Below are positions 11,373 to 20,952 of a stretch of 64,000 bases of DNA, in pieces. Source of the DNA: Nisaea sp. (GTDB lineage Bacteria; Pseudomonadota; Alphaproteobacteria; Thalassobaculales; Thalassobaculaceae); the NCBI RefSeq assembly GCF_017640745.1, contig NZ_JAEPQA010000002.1:124001-188000 (forward strand), given 5' to 3'. The notes below the pieces were generated by a model, which searched no databases, was not told the origin of the DNA, and saw only the letters and a list, made by a program, of their open reading frames with translations. Each line of letters begins with the position of its first letter. Position 1 is the first letter of the stretch. The position numbers were made by a program, and so were the translations under genes.

Positions 11373-12848
11373 TCAGTCGGCCGCGGTAAAGGTCAGCAGA
11401 CTCTCGTCGAGCGGGATATTGCGGGCGATTTTCCCGAACGGGCCGAGGCTGGGAGCTTCGGCACCGTTGATGGAAATCTTCAGCGCGCCCGCATTGCCGG
11501 TGAACAGTTTGAGCCCGCTGCGCACCGGGACCTCATAGGCCTCGCCCTTGCGCAGGATGCGCGTCAGGAGCGGCGTTGCGTCTTCGCCGCGCACCTGCAC
11601 CCAGCTGTCGTCCGTCGCGCTGATGACGATACGCGGACCCTCGTTCGATGCGGCCGGCGCCGGAGCCGGCTTGGAATCGATGGCGGCAGCCTCGGCATCA
11701 ACGGCGGACTGCGACGTGCTGCGTGAAACATCCGGGACGGCAGGAATATCGGTTGCGGCTGCTACCGGCCCCGGGGCCGCCGCCGGAACGCTGGCGACCT
11801 CGGTCGGCGCACTCGCGGCCGGTGCCGCCGTCGGGGCCGTTTGCTCGGTCACGGTCGTGGTCGCGGTCGCTGCCGGGATCGGCGCGGTGACCGGTTCGCT
11901 CTCTGCCTTCGCAATCTCTGTTGCCGCGGGTTCCGTCGCCGCGGGCGCGGCCGAGGGAGTCTCCGTCTCGCTATCGGCCACCGAGGGTTCGAGCGTGTCG
12001 GATGTGTCTGTCCGGACCGGCGCGTTCGCGGTGGCGATTTCGGCCCGGGTCTCGGTCTCAGTCGCTTCCGTCGCGGACGGCGTCTCAGCTGCAGGCTCGG
12101 TCGCAACGGCAAGCTGTTGCGGCTGCGATGCCGGCGCTTCGGCGCTCGTCGTGTCAGGCTGCGCTGCGGTTGCCGCCGGGGCCTGAGCCGTCGTGGCAGC
12201 GGATGCCGCGCTCTCGGGCTCGGCAGTCTTGATTGCCGGTTCCTCGAGCAGAAAAGCGAGACGGTCCGGAATGCCCGGCGTCAGGTCGGAGACCGCCGTG
12301 TCCGTGGTTGAGAAATAGTACCAGCCGCCGTAGCTGAGCGCGGCGAGCAGGACGCCGACGAACATCAGCGCGCCGCCCGGAACCTTGCCTTCCGGAGCGG
12401 GAGAGGGGAAGGAGAGCTGCGTCGGTTCCTGCAGCTTCTTCGCTTCCGCCTTGAAATCGGCGATCAGCTTTTCGGCGTCGAGGCCGACCAGCTGGCTGTA
12501 GCTCCGCACATAGCCGATGGCATATGTGAGACCGGGCAGATTGTCGAAATCGCCCGTCTCCAGTGCCTGGAGGTAGCTGCGCTGGATGCGCAATTGCTGG
12601 GCGACGTCCTGCAGCGAGAGATCTCTCTCCGTACGGCCGCGTTGCAGCAGCATTCCAACCGTGGAACCGGATCCACCTTCGGATTTCGGTTCAGCAGCAG
12701 AGCTCAAGGTCTTGATTTTCTTGCCTTCGGCAACAATCGGCTTCGAGGCGACAAGTCTCGGCGCCGTCGGCTCGGGCGTGACGTTCACGGCTTTTGACTT
12801 ATCGGCATCTTCGATGTGCCGGAGTCTTAACTTCGCCTTTGTGCTCAT
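11373..12848 (-). CDS. rodZ: RodZ-like HTH membrane protein with DUF4115 domain
   Basis: The protein of about 491 residues has four parts: a charged N-terminus, a RodZ-type helix-turn-helix (TVGMLLQRGRTERDLSLQDVA to YAIGYVRSYSQLVGLD), one membrane span (GALMFVGVLLAALSYGGWYY), and a long periplasmic Ala/Thr/Pro/Glu-rich linker of more than 200 residues ending in a C-terminal DUF4115 domain (DDSWVQVRGEDATPLLTR to SLGPFGKIARNI). RodZ links MreB to the cell-wall elongation machinery. An ATG at 12848 is preferred over the GTG at 12857. The linker is much longer than usual, so the assignment as a true RodZ is probable but not certain. Confidence 0.82.
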   Translation of the reverse strand: MSTKAKLRLRHIEDADKSKAVNVTPEPTAPRLVASKPIVAEGKKIKTLSSAAEPKSEGGSGSTVGMLLQRGRTERDLSLQDVAQQLRIQRSYLQALETGDFDNLPGLTYAIGYVRSYSQLVGLDAEKLIADFKAEAKKLQEPTQLSFPSPAPEGKVPGGALMFVGVLLAALSYGGWYYFSTTDTAVSDLTPGIPDRLAFLLEEPAIKTAEPESAASAATTAQAPAATAAQPDTTSAEAPASQPQQLAVATEPAAETPSATEATETETRAEIATANAPVRTDTSDTLEPSVADSETETPSAAPAATEPAATEIAKAESEPVTAPIPAATATTTVTEQTAPTAAPAASAPTEVASVPAAAPGPVAAATDIPAVPDVSRSTSQSAVDAEAAAIDSKPAPAPAASNEGPRIVISATDDSWVQVRGEDATPLLTRILRKGEAYEVPVRSGLKLFTGNAGALKISINGAEAPSLGPFGKIARNIPLDESLLTFTAAD

Positions 12849-12999
12849 CTCATCCACGACCTAATTGCCCGCGAATATTTCATCCGCCCGACCACGCTAT
12901 TTCTGGAGCGACTACTGAGTAAAACTCGCAGAGGCACCACGGAGTAACCAGGCTCTAAGTGCCAAGTTAGATTAAATTGTCTAATGAATCAACGTTCTA

Positions 13000-13014
13000 T
13001 TCGAATTTTTCGAA
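13000..13014. repeat. AT-rich palindrome downstream of ptsP
   Basis: TTCGAA-TTT-TTCGAA is a perfect 6-bp dyad in the AT-rich 170-base gap between the ptsP stop and the RodZ-like gene. It could be a weak hairpin or a protein-binding site. Confidence 0.3.
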
Positions 13015-13022
13015 CTTAAGAC

Positions 13023-15293
13023 TCAGGCGGGTATCTGATGATCCCGCGAAAACGCCTTGAGATGTTCCACAAGACGGCCTTCTCGTGATTTCAATAAATT
13101 AGACATAAATGTTTGCAGATCGGTGTAATTGATTGCTCTTACAGTCTCTTTTACCGGGCCGATAGAGGCCGAGGCCATGGAAAGACGGCGATAGCCTATA
13201 CCGATCAGCGCCAGCGCCCCGATCCGCGACCCCGCCATCTCTCCACAGAGAGTCAATGGCTTATCCATTTCATTGCAGGCATCGGCGATCTGTTTCAAGA
13301 GTCTCAGGAAAGGCACGGAAACCGGATCGTAGCGATGCGTGACTCGCTGGTCTCCTCGGTCTGCCGCGAAGAAGAACTGCTGCAGGTCATTGCTTCCGAC
13401 AGAAAGAAAATCGACCCGCTTCAAGATCTCGGGAAGTTGCCAGGCAAGCGACGGCACTTCGAGCATGCTTCCGAGGCGCAGGTTTCGCGGCAAGGGGTCT
13501 CCGTGGCGGACGGCGCGTTCGAGTTCGCGGTCGAGGATCGCCCGCGCGGCATCGAATTCCGCGACCGTGGAGACCATCGGAAACATCAGATCGACGGGCG
13601 CGCCGGCTGCGGCGCGGAAGATCGCGCGCAGCTGGTTTCTCAGCAGGCTCGGATGGTCGACCGAGATCCGGAGCGAACGCCAGCCGAGCGCCGGGTTGTC
13701 GCCCGGATCGTGGTCGAAGGCCTGGATATGCTTGTCTCCGCCGGCATCCAGAGTCCGGAAAGTGACCGGACGTCCGTTCGCCGCTTCCAGCACCCGCCGG
13801 TAGACGTCCGTCTGCTGCTCGACATCGGGAATGTCGCGCCGGACCATGAACGGGATCTCGGTGCGGTAGAGGCCGATGCCGGCGGCGCCCGTCGCGTCGA
13901 GCTGCTGCAGGTCGAACATCAGTCCGACATTGAGCAGAAGGGTGACGTCCACGCCGTCGAGGGTGCGCGCCGGCAGGTCGCGCAGGGCCTGATAGCGGGC
14001 CTTGGTTTCCGCGCGGGCCTTCAGGCCGGCATGGAAATATTCCTGCACGTCCTCGGTCGGCCGCAGCAGGACCTGATTGTTGTCTGCGTCGACGATCAGG
14101 CGGTCGCCCGGATTGACCTCGCTCAGCAGGCCGGGAATGTTTCCGAGAACCGGAATGTCGAGGGCGCGGGCCACGATCGCCACATGCGCGGTCGCGGAGC
14201 CTTCCTCAAGCACGAGGCCCGTCAGGTTGTGACGGTCATATTCCAGGAGTTCTGCCGGTCCCATGGAGCGGGCGACGACGACATAGGGCTGATCCTCGGC
14301 GATCGCCGCCGCGTCGCCGTTCTCCTCCTCGCCGGCAAGTCTCGAGAGCAGGCGGTTGGCGAGATCGTCGAAATCGGCGAGCCGCTCGCGGAGATAGGGG
14401 TTCTGCACCGAGCCGAGCCGCGCCCGCATGTCCGCGCGGGCGCGCTGCACGGCGGCCTCGGCGGTCAGGCCGTTGTCGATGGCGTCGTTCATCCGCGTCA
14501 GCCAGCCGCGGTCATGCGCGATCATTCGGAAGGTTTCGAGCACGTCTCGGTGTTCGCCGACCTCGGCTAGGTCCGGTGCCGCAAGCAGGGTATCGATGCG
14601 GTCGCGGACTTCCCGCATGGCGGTCTCGAGCCGCTCCTTCTCGACCGCCGGGTTGTCTGCGACGACGCGGCGGATGGCCGTGCTCTGCTGATGGAAGTAG
14701 GCGACGCCGATCCCGATGCCGGGCGCGACGGTCTGGCCGGCGAGTCTGAGCGGCGTGTCGTGCTTCGGCGCCTGATCGCCGAACACGCCGTTTGCGAGCA
14801 GTTCGGCCAGCACCATGGCGAAGGTCTCGAGGGTCTCGATCTCTTCGTCGGAATATTGCCGCCGGGAGCGGTTCTGCACCACGAGCACGCCGAGGACCCG
14901 GTCGGCGCGCATCACGGGCACGCCGGCGAGCGACTGGTAGATTTCCTCGCCGGTTTCCGGCCGGTAGGCGAATTTCGGGTGCGACTGCGCGTCGGAGAGG
15001 GCGATGGACTGGGCGCGCGCGGCGATGTCGCCGACGAGGCCCTCGCCGAAATGCATCAGGGTACGGTGGACCGCGTCCTTGTTGAGGCCCTCGGTGGCAC
15101 AGAGTTCGAGCAGGTTGTCGGAGCGGCGGACATAGATCGAGCAGACCTCCGCCGCCATGTCGGCGGCGATGATCGAGGTGATGCTGTCGAGGCGGTCCTG
15201 CGGCGCACGTGCCTCCGCCATCACGTCGCGCAGGCGGCGCAACATGGAGCGGGAGTTGCGGCCGAAGCCGTTATGCTCGACCGCCGCCGTCAT
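13023..15293 (-). CDS. ptsP: phosphoenolpyruvate-protein phosphotransferase PtsP (EI-Ntr)
   Basis: EI-Ntr is the first enzyme of the nitrogen phosphotransferase system, passing phosphate from PEP to NPr. The 756-residue protein has an N-terminal GAF domain (residues 25-165), the phosphohistidine domain with the active histidine in GSATAHVAIVAR, and the PEP-binding TIM barrel with LYRTEIPFM, GSNDLQQFFF and LCGEMAGS. The ATG at 15293 lies four bases after the lysC stop, so the two genes are co-transcribed. The longer ORF start at 15344 lies inside lysC and is rejected. Confidence 0.95.
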   Translation of the reverse strand: MTAAVEHNGFGRNSRSMLRRLRDVMAEARAPQDRLDSITSIIAADMAAEVCSIYVRRSDNLLELCATEGLNKDAVHRTLMHFGEGLVGDIAARAQSIALSDAQSHPKFAYRPETGEEIYQSLAGVPVMRADRVLGVLVVQNRSRRQYSDEEIETLETFAMVLAELLANGVFGDQAPKHDTPLRLAGQTVAPGIGIGVAYFHQQSTAIRRVVADNPAVEKERLETAMREVRDRIDTLLAAPDLAEVGEHRDVLETFRMIAHDRGWLTRMNDAIDNGLTAEAAVQRARADMRARLGSVQNPYLRERLADFDDLANRLLSRLAGEEENGDAAAIAEDQPYVVVARSMGPAELLEYDRHNLTGLVLEEGSATAHVAIVARALDIPVLGNIPGLLSEVNPGDRLIVDADNNQVLLRPTEDVQEYFHAGLKARAETKARYQALRDLPARTLDGVDVTLLLNVGLMFDLQQLDATGAAGIGLYRTEIPFMVRRDIPDVEQQTDVYRRVLEAANGRPVTFRTLDAGGDKHIQAFDHDPGDNPALGWRSLRISVDHPSLLRNQLRAIFRAAAGAPVDLMFPMVSTVAEFDAARAILDRELERAVRHGDPLPRNLRLGSMLEVPSLAWQLPEILKRVDFLSVGSNDLQQFFFAADRGDQRVTHRYDPVSVPFLRLLKQIADACNEMDKPLTLCGEMAGSRIGALALIGIGYRRLSMASASIGPVKETVRAINYTDLQTFMSNLLKSREGRLVEHLKAFSRDHQIPA

Positions 15294-15297
15294 GGGG

Positions 15298-16527
15298 TCA
15301 GCTTGCCGGCGGCCCGTCGAGGCCGTAGGCGGTGTGCAGGGCACGGACCGCGAGTTCGGTATATTCGGCGGCGATCAGGACGCTGACCTTGATCTCCGAG
15401 GTCGAGATCACCTGGATATTGATCCCCTTGTCGGAGAGCGTCCGGAACATGGTCTTCGCGACGCCCGGCTGCGAGCGCATGCCGACACCGACGACGGAAA
15501 CCTTCGCCACGTTCGGGTCCGCGTTGATCTCGCGGAAGCCGAGTTCGTCGCGCAGCTTCTCCAGCACCTGCTTGGCGCGCTCGAGGTCGGTCTTGCCGAT
15601 GGTGAAGGTCATGTCCGTGGTGTTGCCGTCCTCGGTCACGTTCTGGACGATCATGTCCACGTTGACCGCCGCGTCGGCGAGGCTGCCGAAGATGGAGGCG
15701 GCGACGCCCGGACGGTCCGGCACGTGGCGCACGGTGACTTTTGCCTCTTCGGGGCTATAGGCGATGCCGCTGACGACATTCTGTTCCACGATCTCATCCT
15801 CATCACAGATCAGGGTGCCCGGAGCGTCGACGAAGCTCGACAGCACCTGCAGCCTGACATTGTTCCGCATGGCAAGAGCCACGGAACGCGTCTCCAGTAC
15901 CTTGGCCCCCTGCGAGGCCAGTTCCAACATTTCCTCGTAGGTGATCTTTTCGATCTTCCGGGCCGAGGGCACGATCCGCGGGTTGGTCGTATAGACACCG
16001 TCCACGTCCGTGTAGATGTCGCAGCGGTCCGCGTTCAGCGCCGCCGCGAGAGCGACCGCCGTGGTGTCGGAGCCGCCGCGGCCCAACGTGGTGATCCGGT
16101 TGTCCGGGCCGATGCCTTGGAAACCGGCCAGCACGGCGACCTGACCCTGCTCGAAGCGCTTGATGATCTCTGCGGTCTCGATGCTCTCGATCCGCGCCTT
16201 GCTGTGCACGCCGTCGGTCTTGAACGGCAGCTGCCAGCCGAGCCAGGAGCGGGCGTTGATGCCGAGATTCTGCAGCGCCATCGCGAGAAGCCCGCTGGTC
16301 ACCTGCTCGCCTGTGGCGACGATGGTGTCGTATTCCCGCGCGTCATGCAGCACGCTCATCTCGCGTGCATAGGCGACAAGCTGGTTGGTGACACCGGCCA
16401 TGGCGGAAACGACGACAGCGACCTCGTGGCCCGCGTCGACTTCCTTCTTTACCCGGAGCGCTACATTTCTGATGCGCTCAATATCGGCGACCGACGTGCC
16501 GCCGAACTTTTGCACGATACGCGCCAT
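15298..16527 (-). CDS. lysC: aspartate kinase
   Basis: Aspartokinase phosphorylates aspartate, the first step toward lysine, threonine and methionine. The 409-residue protein has the kinase signature VQKFGGTSVADIERI, the substrate region GRGGSDTTAVALAAAL, and two C-terminal ACT domains (VTVRHVPDRPGVAASIF; VSVVGVGMRSQPGVA), so feedback control by end products is expected. The ATG at 16527 gives the standard MARIVQKFGGTSV; the extra 18 residues in the ORF track are upstream sequence. Divergent from ubiG across 138 bases. Confidence 0.96.
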   Translation of the reverse strand: MARIVQKFGGTSVADIERIRNVALRVKKEVDAGHEVAVVVSAMAGVTNQLVAYAREMSVLHDAREYDTIVATGEQVTSGLLAMALQNLGINARSWLGWQLPFKTDGVHSKARIESIETAEIIKRFEQGQVAVLAGFQGIGPDNRITTLGRGGSDTTAVALAAALNADRCDIYTDVDGVYTTNPRIVPSARKIEKITYEEMLELASQGAKVLETRSVALAMRNNVRLQVLSSFVDAPGTLICDEDEIVEQNVVSGIAYSPEEAKVTVRHVPDRPGVAASIFGSLADAAVNVDMIVQNVTEDGNTTDMTFTIGKTDLERAKQVLEKLRDELGFREINADPNVAKVSVVGVGMRSQPGVAKTMFRTLSDKGINIQVISTSEIKVSVLIAAEYTELAVRALHTAYGLDGPPAS

Positions 16528-16665
16528 TTCGTTCCGCTTTTCAGGAGTGTACCCCAATGCCCAATACCGGAACGCGAACATTCCTAACGGCCCCGGGCGA
16601 GGCTATACATACCGATACGCCGCATCCCGGGCAAGCGCGGGTTCCGGCACGGCATCGGAGCACCC

Positions 16666-17430
16666 ATGATTGAAAAGAATATGGCCAGGAGCACGATCGA
16701 TCCCGAGGACGTCCGGCGTTTCTCGGCGGTGGCGGACGAATGGTGGGACATGCGCGGGCCATTCGCGCCGCTGCACAAGTTCACGCCGGTTCGCCTCGAA
16801 CTGATCCGCGAGTGGATGGGCGATCACTTTGCCCTGGATGACAAGGCCACGGCACCCTTCGCGGGTCTGAGGATGCTGGATATCGGCTGCGGCGGCGGTT
16901 TGCTGTCGGAGCCGCTGACCAGGCTGGGGGCCGCGATGACCGGAATCGACGCGGAGGAAAAAACCATCCGCACCGCGGCGGTGCACGCGGCCGGGGGCGG
17001 GCTCGAGATCGATTACCGGGTTTCGCTCGCGGAGACGCTGGCGGAGGAAATGCCGGAGGCTTTCGATGCGGTCGTCGCCTCGGAAGTGATCGAGCATGTC
17101 GCCGACCCGGCGTTGTTCGCCGCCTCGCTGGCACGGCTGGTGCGGCCGGGAGGCGCGGTCTTCGTCACCACCCTGAACAGGACCGGCAAGTCGCTGCTCT
17201 TCGGGAAGTTCGCGGCCGAGTATCTGTTGCGCTGGGTCCCGCCGGGGACCCACGACTGGCGGCAATTCCTGACCCCGGATGAACTGCGCGGTCTGCTGGC
17301 CGAGGCAGGGCTCAAAGTTGTGGAACAGACGGGCATCCGCTTCGACCCGCTGGCCGACAGCTTCTCGCGGTCTTCCGACCTTGCGATCAATTACGCGATC
17401 TTTGCGGTGAAACCGTCAGCGACCGCCTAG
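16666..17430 (+). CDS. ubiG: bifunctional ubiquinone O-methyltransferase UbiG
   Basis: UbiG carries out both O-methylations in ubiquinone synthesis. The 254-residue protein starts with VRRFSAVADEWWDMRGPFAPLHKF, typical of UbiG, followed by the SAM motif MLDIGCGGGLLSEPL and ASEVIEHVADPALF. Start may be 16666 or the ATG at 16681. It converges on the DUF1178 gene, and the two stop codons overlap in the palindrome CTAG. Confidence 0.95.
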   Translation: MIEKNMARSTIDPEDVRRFSAVADEWWDMRGPFAPLHKFTPVRLELIREWMGDHFALDDKATAPFAGLRMLDIGCGGGLLSEPLTRLGAAMTGIDAEEKTIRTAAVHAAGGGLEIDYRVSLAETLAEEMPEAFDAVVASEVIEHVADPALFAASLARLVRPGGAVFVTTLNRTGKSLLFGKFAAEYLLRWVPPGTHDWRQFLTPDELRGLLAEAGLKVVEQTGIRFDPLADSFSRSSDLAINYAIFAVKPSATA

Positions 17431-17879
17431 GCGTCGCCCTTCGGGATCCAGGGGATCGGCGCAAACTCGATCCCTTCCTCGCGCAGGGCCTGCGCCTCGG
17501 CGGGAGTGGTCTCGCCGTAGATGCCGTGCGGATCCTTTTCTCCGTAATGGATCTTGCGGGCCTCTTCGGCGAATTCCTTGCCTACATAGTCGAACTTGCT
17601 CTCGACCTCGGCCCGGAGCGCAATCAGCTTTTCGCGCATGGCGGCCATTTCCGGCGTCATCTGGCTGACGGCAGGAACGGATTGGCCGCCGGCTTTCGGG
17701 TCGGCCTTTTTTTTCGAGCTTGCGACGTTCGGTGCCATCAGGGCTTTGGAAACGGAGGCCGAGCCGCAAGTCGGGCAGCTCAGCAGGCCCGCTTCCGCCT
17801 GCTTGTCGAAGGCGGCGCTGTTCGGAAACCAAGCGTCGAAGCTGTGATCGGTATCGCAACGCAGTCGATATTTGATCAT
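17427..17879 (-). CDS. DUF1178 family zinc-ribbon-like protein
   Basis: A 150-residue DUF1178 protein. The N-terminus holds a short zinc-ribbon-like segment (YRLRCDTDHSFDAWF, then LSCPTCGSASVSKALMAPNV). The C-terminal half carries the family block KFDYVGKEFAEEARKIHYGE and ends APIPWIPKG. The function is unknown. The gene overlaps the end of ubiG by four bases on the opposite strand. Confidence 0.9.
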   Translation of the reverse strand: MIKYRLRCDTDHSFDAWFPNSAAFDKQAEAGLLSCPTCGSASVSKALMAPNVASSKKKADPKAGGQSVPAVSQMTPEMAAMREKLIALRAEVESKFDYVGKEFAEEARKIHYGEKDPHGIYGETTPAEAQALREEGIEFAPIPWIPKGDA

Positions 17880-17980
17880 CCAACAGATCCAGTCATGTCC
17901 TGTCAGTATGAAATAGCATGTGGTCGAAATAGTGTAATAATTGCTAATTAGCCAGTGTGTCGTTGCGCGGGGGACACATT

Positions 17981-20119
17981 ATGAGCGAGACGGACGGCAG
18001 AACGCTGGGGCAACGCGACGCCGCGCATCATCTGCATCCCTTCACCGACAATCGGGAACTGGAAGCCTCCGGCGGCGCCACCGTGATCGAGCGCGGCGAG
18101 GGCTGCTATCTCTGGGACGATCAGGGGCACCGCTATCTCGACGCGCTCGCCGGTCTCTGGTGCGTCAATGTCGGCTACGGTCGCAAGGAACTCGCCGACG
18201 TGGCAGCCCGGCAGATGGAGCGGCTGGCCTACTACAACACCTTCTTCAACACCACGACCGGGCCGACGGCGAAGCTGGCGGAGACCCTTGCGGCGCTGAT
18301 GCCGGGGCATCTCAATACCGTGCTCTTTGCCAATTCGGGTTCCGAGGTCTGCGACAGCGCGATCCGGCTCGCCCGCTTCTACTGGCAGAAGGTCGGCAAG
18401 CCTCGGAAGCGGATCGTGATCGGTCGGGAGGAGGGCTATCACGGTTCGACGCTGGCGGCGCTGAGTGCCGGCGGCATCGGCGCGATGCATGCCCAAGGCG
18501 GAACCGGCCTGCCGGATTTCGCCCATATCGAGGCGCCCTACCGCTTTCTGCACGGCCACGACATGCCGGAAGCGGCCTTCGCCGCGCAGGCGGCGCAGGC
18601 GCTTGAGAAAAAGATCGGGGAACTTGGCGCGGAGAATGTCGCGCTGTTCATCTGCGAACCGATACAGGGCGCAGGCGGCCTGATCTTTCCGCCGGAAGGG
18701 TATCTCGCCGAAGTGCAGCGGATTTGCCAGAAGCATGACGTGCTGTTCGCGCTCGACGAGGTGATCAGCGCCTTCGGCCGGCGCGGCGCCAGGTCGGCCG
18801 CCGAGCTGTTCGGTCTGAGCCCGGATTTCGTGACCCTGGCCAAGGGGCTTTCGTCCGGTTACCAGCCGATCTCTGCCCTGATGGTCTCGGATCCGATCGC
18901 GGAGGTCCTGCGGGACGCGGAGGGCGGTCTCGCACACGGCTTTACATATTCGGGCCATCCCGTCGCGGCGGCGGTCGCACTGGAGAATCTCGCAATCCTG
19001 AAACGCGAGCGGCTGGTCGAGCGGGTGCGGGACGATATCGGCCCCTATTTCTGCTCCGCGCTTGCCCGGCTCGCGGAGCATCCGCTGGTCGGCGAGGTGC
19101 GCGGGCTCGGGCTGCTGGGGGCGGTGGAGCTGATTCAGGACAAGGCGCGGCATCAGTTCTTCGATCCGCCGGGCGTTGTCGCCGCAGTGTGTCGCGAGAA
19201 CCTCAAGGCGCGCGGCATCATCGTGCGGGCCGTCCGGGATACGCTGCTGATCGCGCCGCCCTTCGTCGTCACGAGAGAACAGGTCGACGACATCGTCGAC
19301 ACGCTGGAGGCGGCGCTGGAGGACATCCGGCACGAGCTCGGCATTATAGCCGAGGACCAGAAACTGGCCGAAGCGGTGCATGAGGCGGACAAGCCGCTTG
19401 CCGGACGGGTCGCGCTGGTGACCGGAGCCTCGCGCGGGATCGGCGCCGAGGTCGCAAGGACCTTCGCGCGGGCGGGAGCGACCGTCGTGACCGTTGCCAG
19501 GGATGCTGAAGCGCTGGAGGCACGGAGGGCGGAGATCGAATCCGAAGGCGGCCGGGCGGTTCCGGTGGCCGTGGATCTGTCGCGGTCTGACGGCACGGCG
19601 GAAGCGGCTCTCATGGCCGAGATCGAGCGGCAGGGCGGGCAGCTCGATATTCTGGTTCTGAATGCGGCGCTGCTTGGTGAGCTGGAACCTCTTGCGGCTC
19701 TCAACTCAAAAGTCTGGGACGAGGTGATCGCCGTCAATCTGACGGCGCCGTTCCGGCTTCTGCGGCTGTTGCACCCGTTCCTCGCCTTCTCGGATGCGGG
19801 ACGCTGCATTTTCGTTACCTCCGGTGCGGCGCGCGGAGCGCATGCGGACTGGAGTGCCTACGCGGCAAGCAAGGCCGGGCTCGAGGCGATGATGCGGGCC
19901 TATGCCGCCGAGAACCGGAAATTCGGGCTCAAGATCAATGCGGTCGATCCGGGCGCGATGCCGACCGGAATGCGCGCCTCTGCCTTTCCCGACGAAGATC
20001 CCCGCTCCGTCACGCCGGTCGAGGCAGCCGGCCCGGTCTTTCTCCGCCTTGCCGTCCCGGAATGCAGTTACTCCGGCGCGATCGTTCCTGTCGTCGCATC
20101 CGCAGAGGCTGCACAATGA
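17981..20119 (+). CDS. class III aminotransferase fused to short-chain dehydrogenase
   Basis: A 712-residue two-enzyme fusion. Residues 1 to about 460 are a class III PLP aminotransferase of the omega-amino acid type, with ALAGLWCVNVGYG, LFANSGSEVCDSAIR, ICEPIQGAGGLIFPP, ALDEVISAFGR and the PLP lysine in TLAKGLSSGYQP (about K288). Residues 470-710 are an SDR with the nucleotide motif VTGASRGIG, LVLNAALLG and the catalytic YAASK (about Y627). The junction is in frame and continuous, with no stop or slippery run. The pairing suggests transamination and reduction of one carbonyl intermediate, but the substrate is unknown. The ATG at 17981 has a GGGGGA element upstream; the GTG at 17957 is less likely. 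The stop overlaps the next gene in ATGA. Confidence 0.9.
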   Translation: MSETDGRTLGQRDAAHHLHPFTDNRELEASGGATVIERGEGCYLWDDQGHRYLDALAGLWCVNVGYGRKELADVAARQMERLAYYNTFFNTTTGPTAKLAETLAALMPGHLNTVLFANSGSEVCDSAIRLARFYWQKVGKPRKRIVIGREEGYHGSTLAALSAGGIGAMHAQGGTGLPDFAHIEAPYRFLHGHDMPEAAFAAQAAQALEKKIGELGAENVALFICEPIQGAGGLIFPPEGYLAEVQRICQKHDVLFALDEVISAFGRRGARSAAELFGLSPDFVTLAKGLSSGYQPISALMVSDPIAEVLRDAEGGLAHGFTYSGHPVAAAVALENLAILKRERLVERVRDDIGPYFCSALARLAEHPLVGEVRGLGLLGAVELIQDKARHQFFDPPGVVAAVCRENLKARGIIVRAVRDTLLIAPPFVVTREQVDDIVDTLEAALEDIRHELGIIAEDQKLAEAVHEADKPLAGRVALVTGASRGIGAEVARTFARAGATVVTVARDAEALEARRAEIESEGGRAVPVAVDLSRSDGTAEAALMAEIERQGGQLDILVLNAALLGELEPLAALNSKVWDEVIAVNLTAPFRLLRLLHPFLAFSDAGRCIFVTSGAARGAHADWSAYAASKAGLEAMMRAYAAENRKFGLKINAVDPGAMPTGMRASAFPDEDPRSVTPVEAAGPVFLRLAVPECSYSGAIVPVVASAEAAQ

Positions 20120-20676
20120 GCTCGGTCAGTACCGCCGCAGGCCCGATGGCCAAGCCGTCCGAATGGGTCGTGCGCTTTGCCGAACGGGTTCCGCTGGAGG
20201 CGGAAGTTCTCGATGTGGCGTGCGGCGCCGGCCGGCACGGTCGCTATTTCCGGGCACGCGGGAATCCGGTCGTCCTTCTGGATCAGGATATTTCGCGCGT
20301 CGCCGACATGGCGGCGGATGCGCGTGTCGAACTCGTCGCCTCGGACCTTGAGGCCGGGAGGCCGTGGCCGCTGAAAAGCCGGACCTTCGGCTGCGTGGTC
20401 GTCACCAACTATCTCTACCGACCGGCGATGCGCGACATCATCGCGGCGGTCGCACCCGGCGGGATCCTCATTTACGAGACCTTCGCGCTGGGGAACGAGG
20501 CCTACGGGCGGCCCTCGAATCCGGACTTTCTGCTGCACCGGGAGGAGCTGCTGATCCTCTGCCGACCGGAGCTGCGGGTGGTGGCGTTCGAGGACGTGAC
20601 GGTGAGCACGCCGCGTCCCGCCTGTATCCAGAGGATCGCCGCCGTCAGGGACGCGGCCGAACGCCCGGCCTTCTGA
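20116..20676 (+). CDS. class I SAM-dependent methyltransferase (TehB-like)
   Basis: A 186-residue methyltransferase with the SAM motif EVLDVACGAGRHGRYF, then LLDQDISRVADM and IIAAVAPGGILIYETFALGNEAYG, as seen in small TehB-like methyltransferases. The substrate is unknown. The ATG at 20116 overlaps the stop of the aminotransferase-SDR fusion by four bases, so both are made from one transcript and may share a pathway. Confidence 0.85.
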   Translation: MSSVSTAAGPMAKPSEWVVRFAERVPLEAEVLDVACGAGRHGRYFRARGNPVVLLDQDISRVADMAADARVELVASDLEAGRPWPLKSRTFGCVVVTNYLYRPAMRDIIAAVAPGGILIYETFALGNEAYGRPSNPDFLLHREELLILCRPELRVVAFEDVTVSTPRPACIQRIAAVRDAAERPAF

Positions 20677-20952
20677 CGCAGGCGCCTTCGACCGGCCTGC
20701 CGGCCCGATATCCATAATTGAAAAACATTTTCGGACCGGAAGTCACATTGCAGTCGGGTTCCTTGTCACATACGATCTGGTGCTGCGTCTCAAGGGATGC
20801 AGCCGGATCCGCGGCTCTGCAATTGTCATCAAGACAGTCTGTCCGTGGAACGAAAACGAATCGGGGAGCTGGCAAAAGACGGCCTGGAGTAGCGAAAAAT
20901 CGTCTTCGACCGTCCATAGCCACGGCGCATGGCAACGCCGAAGGAGGGGCTC

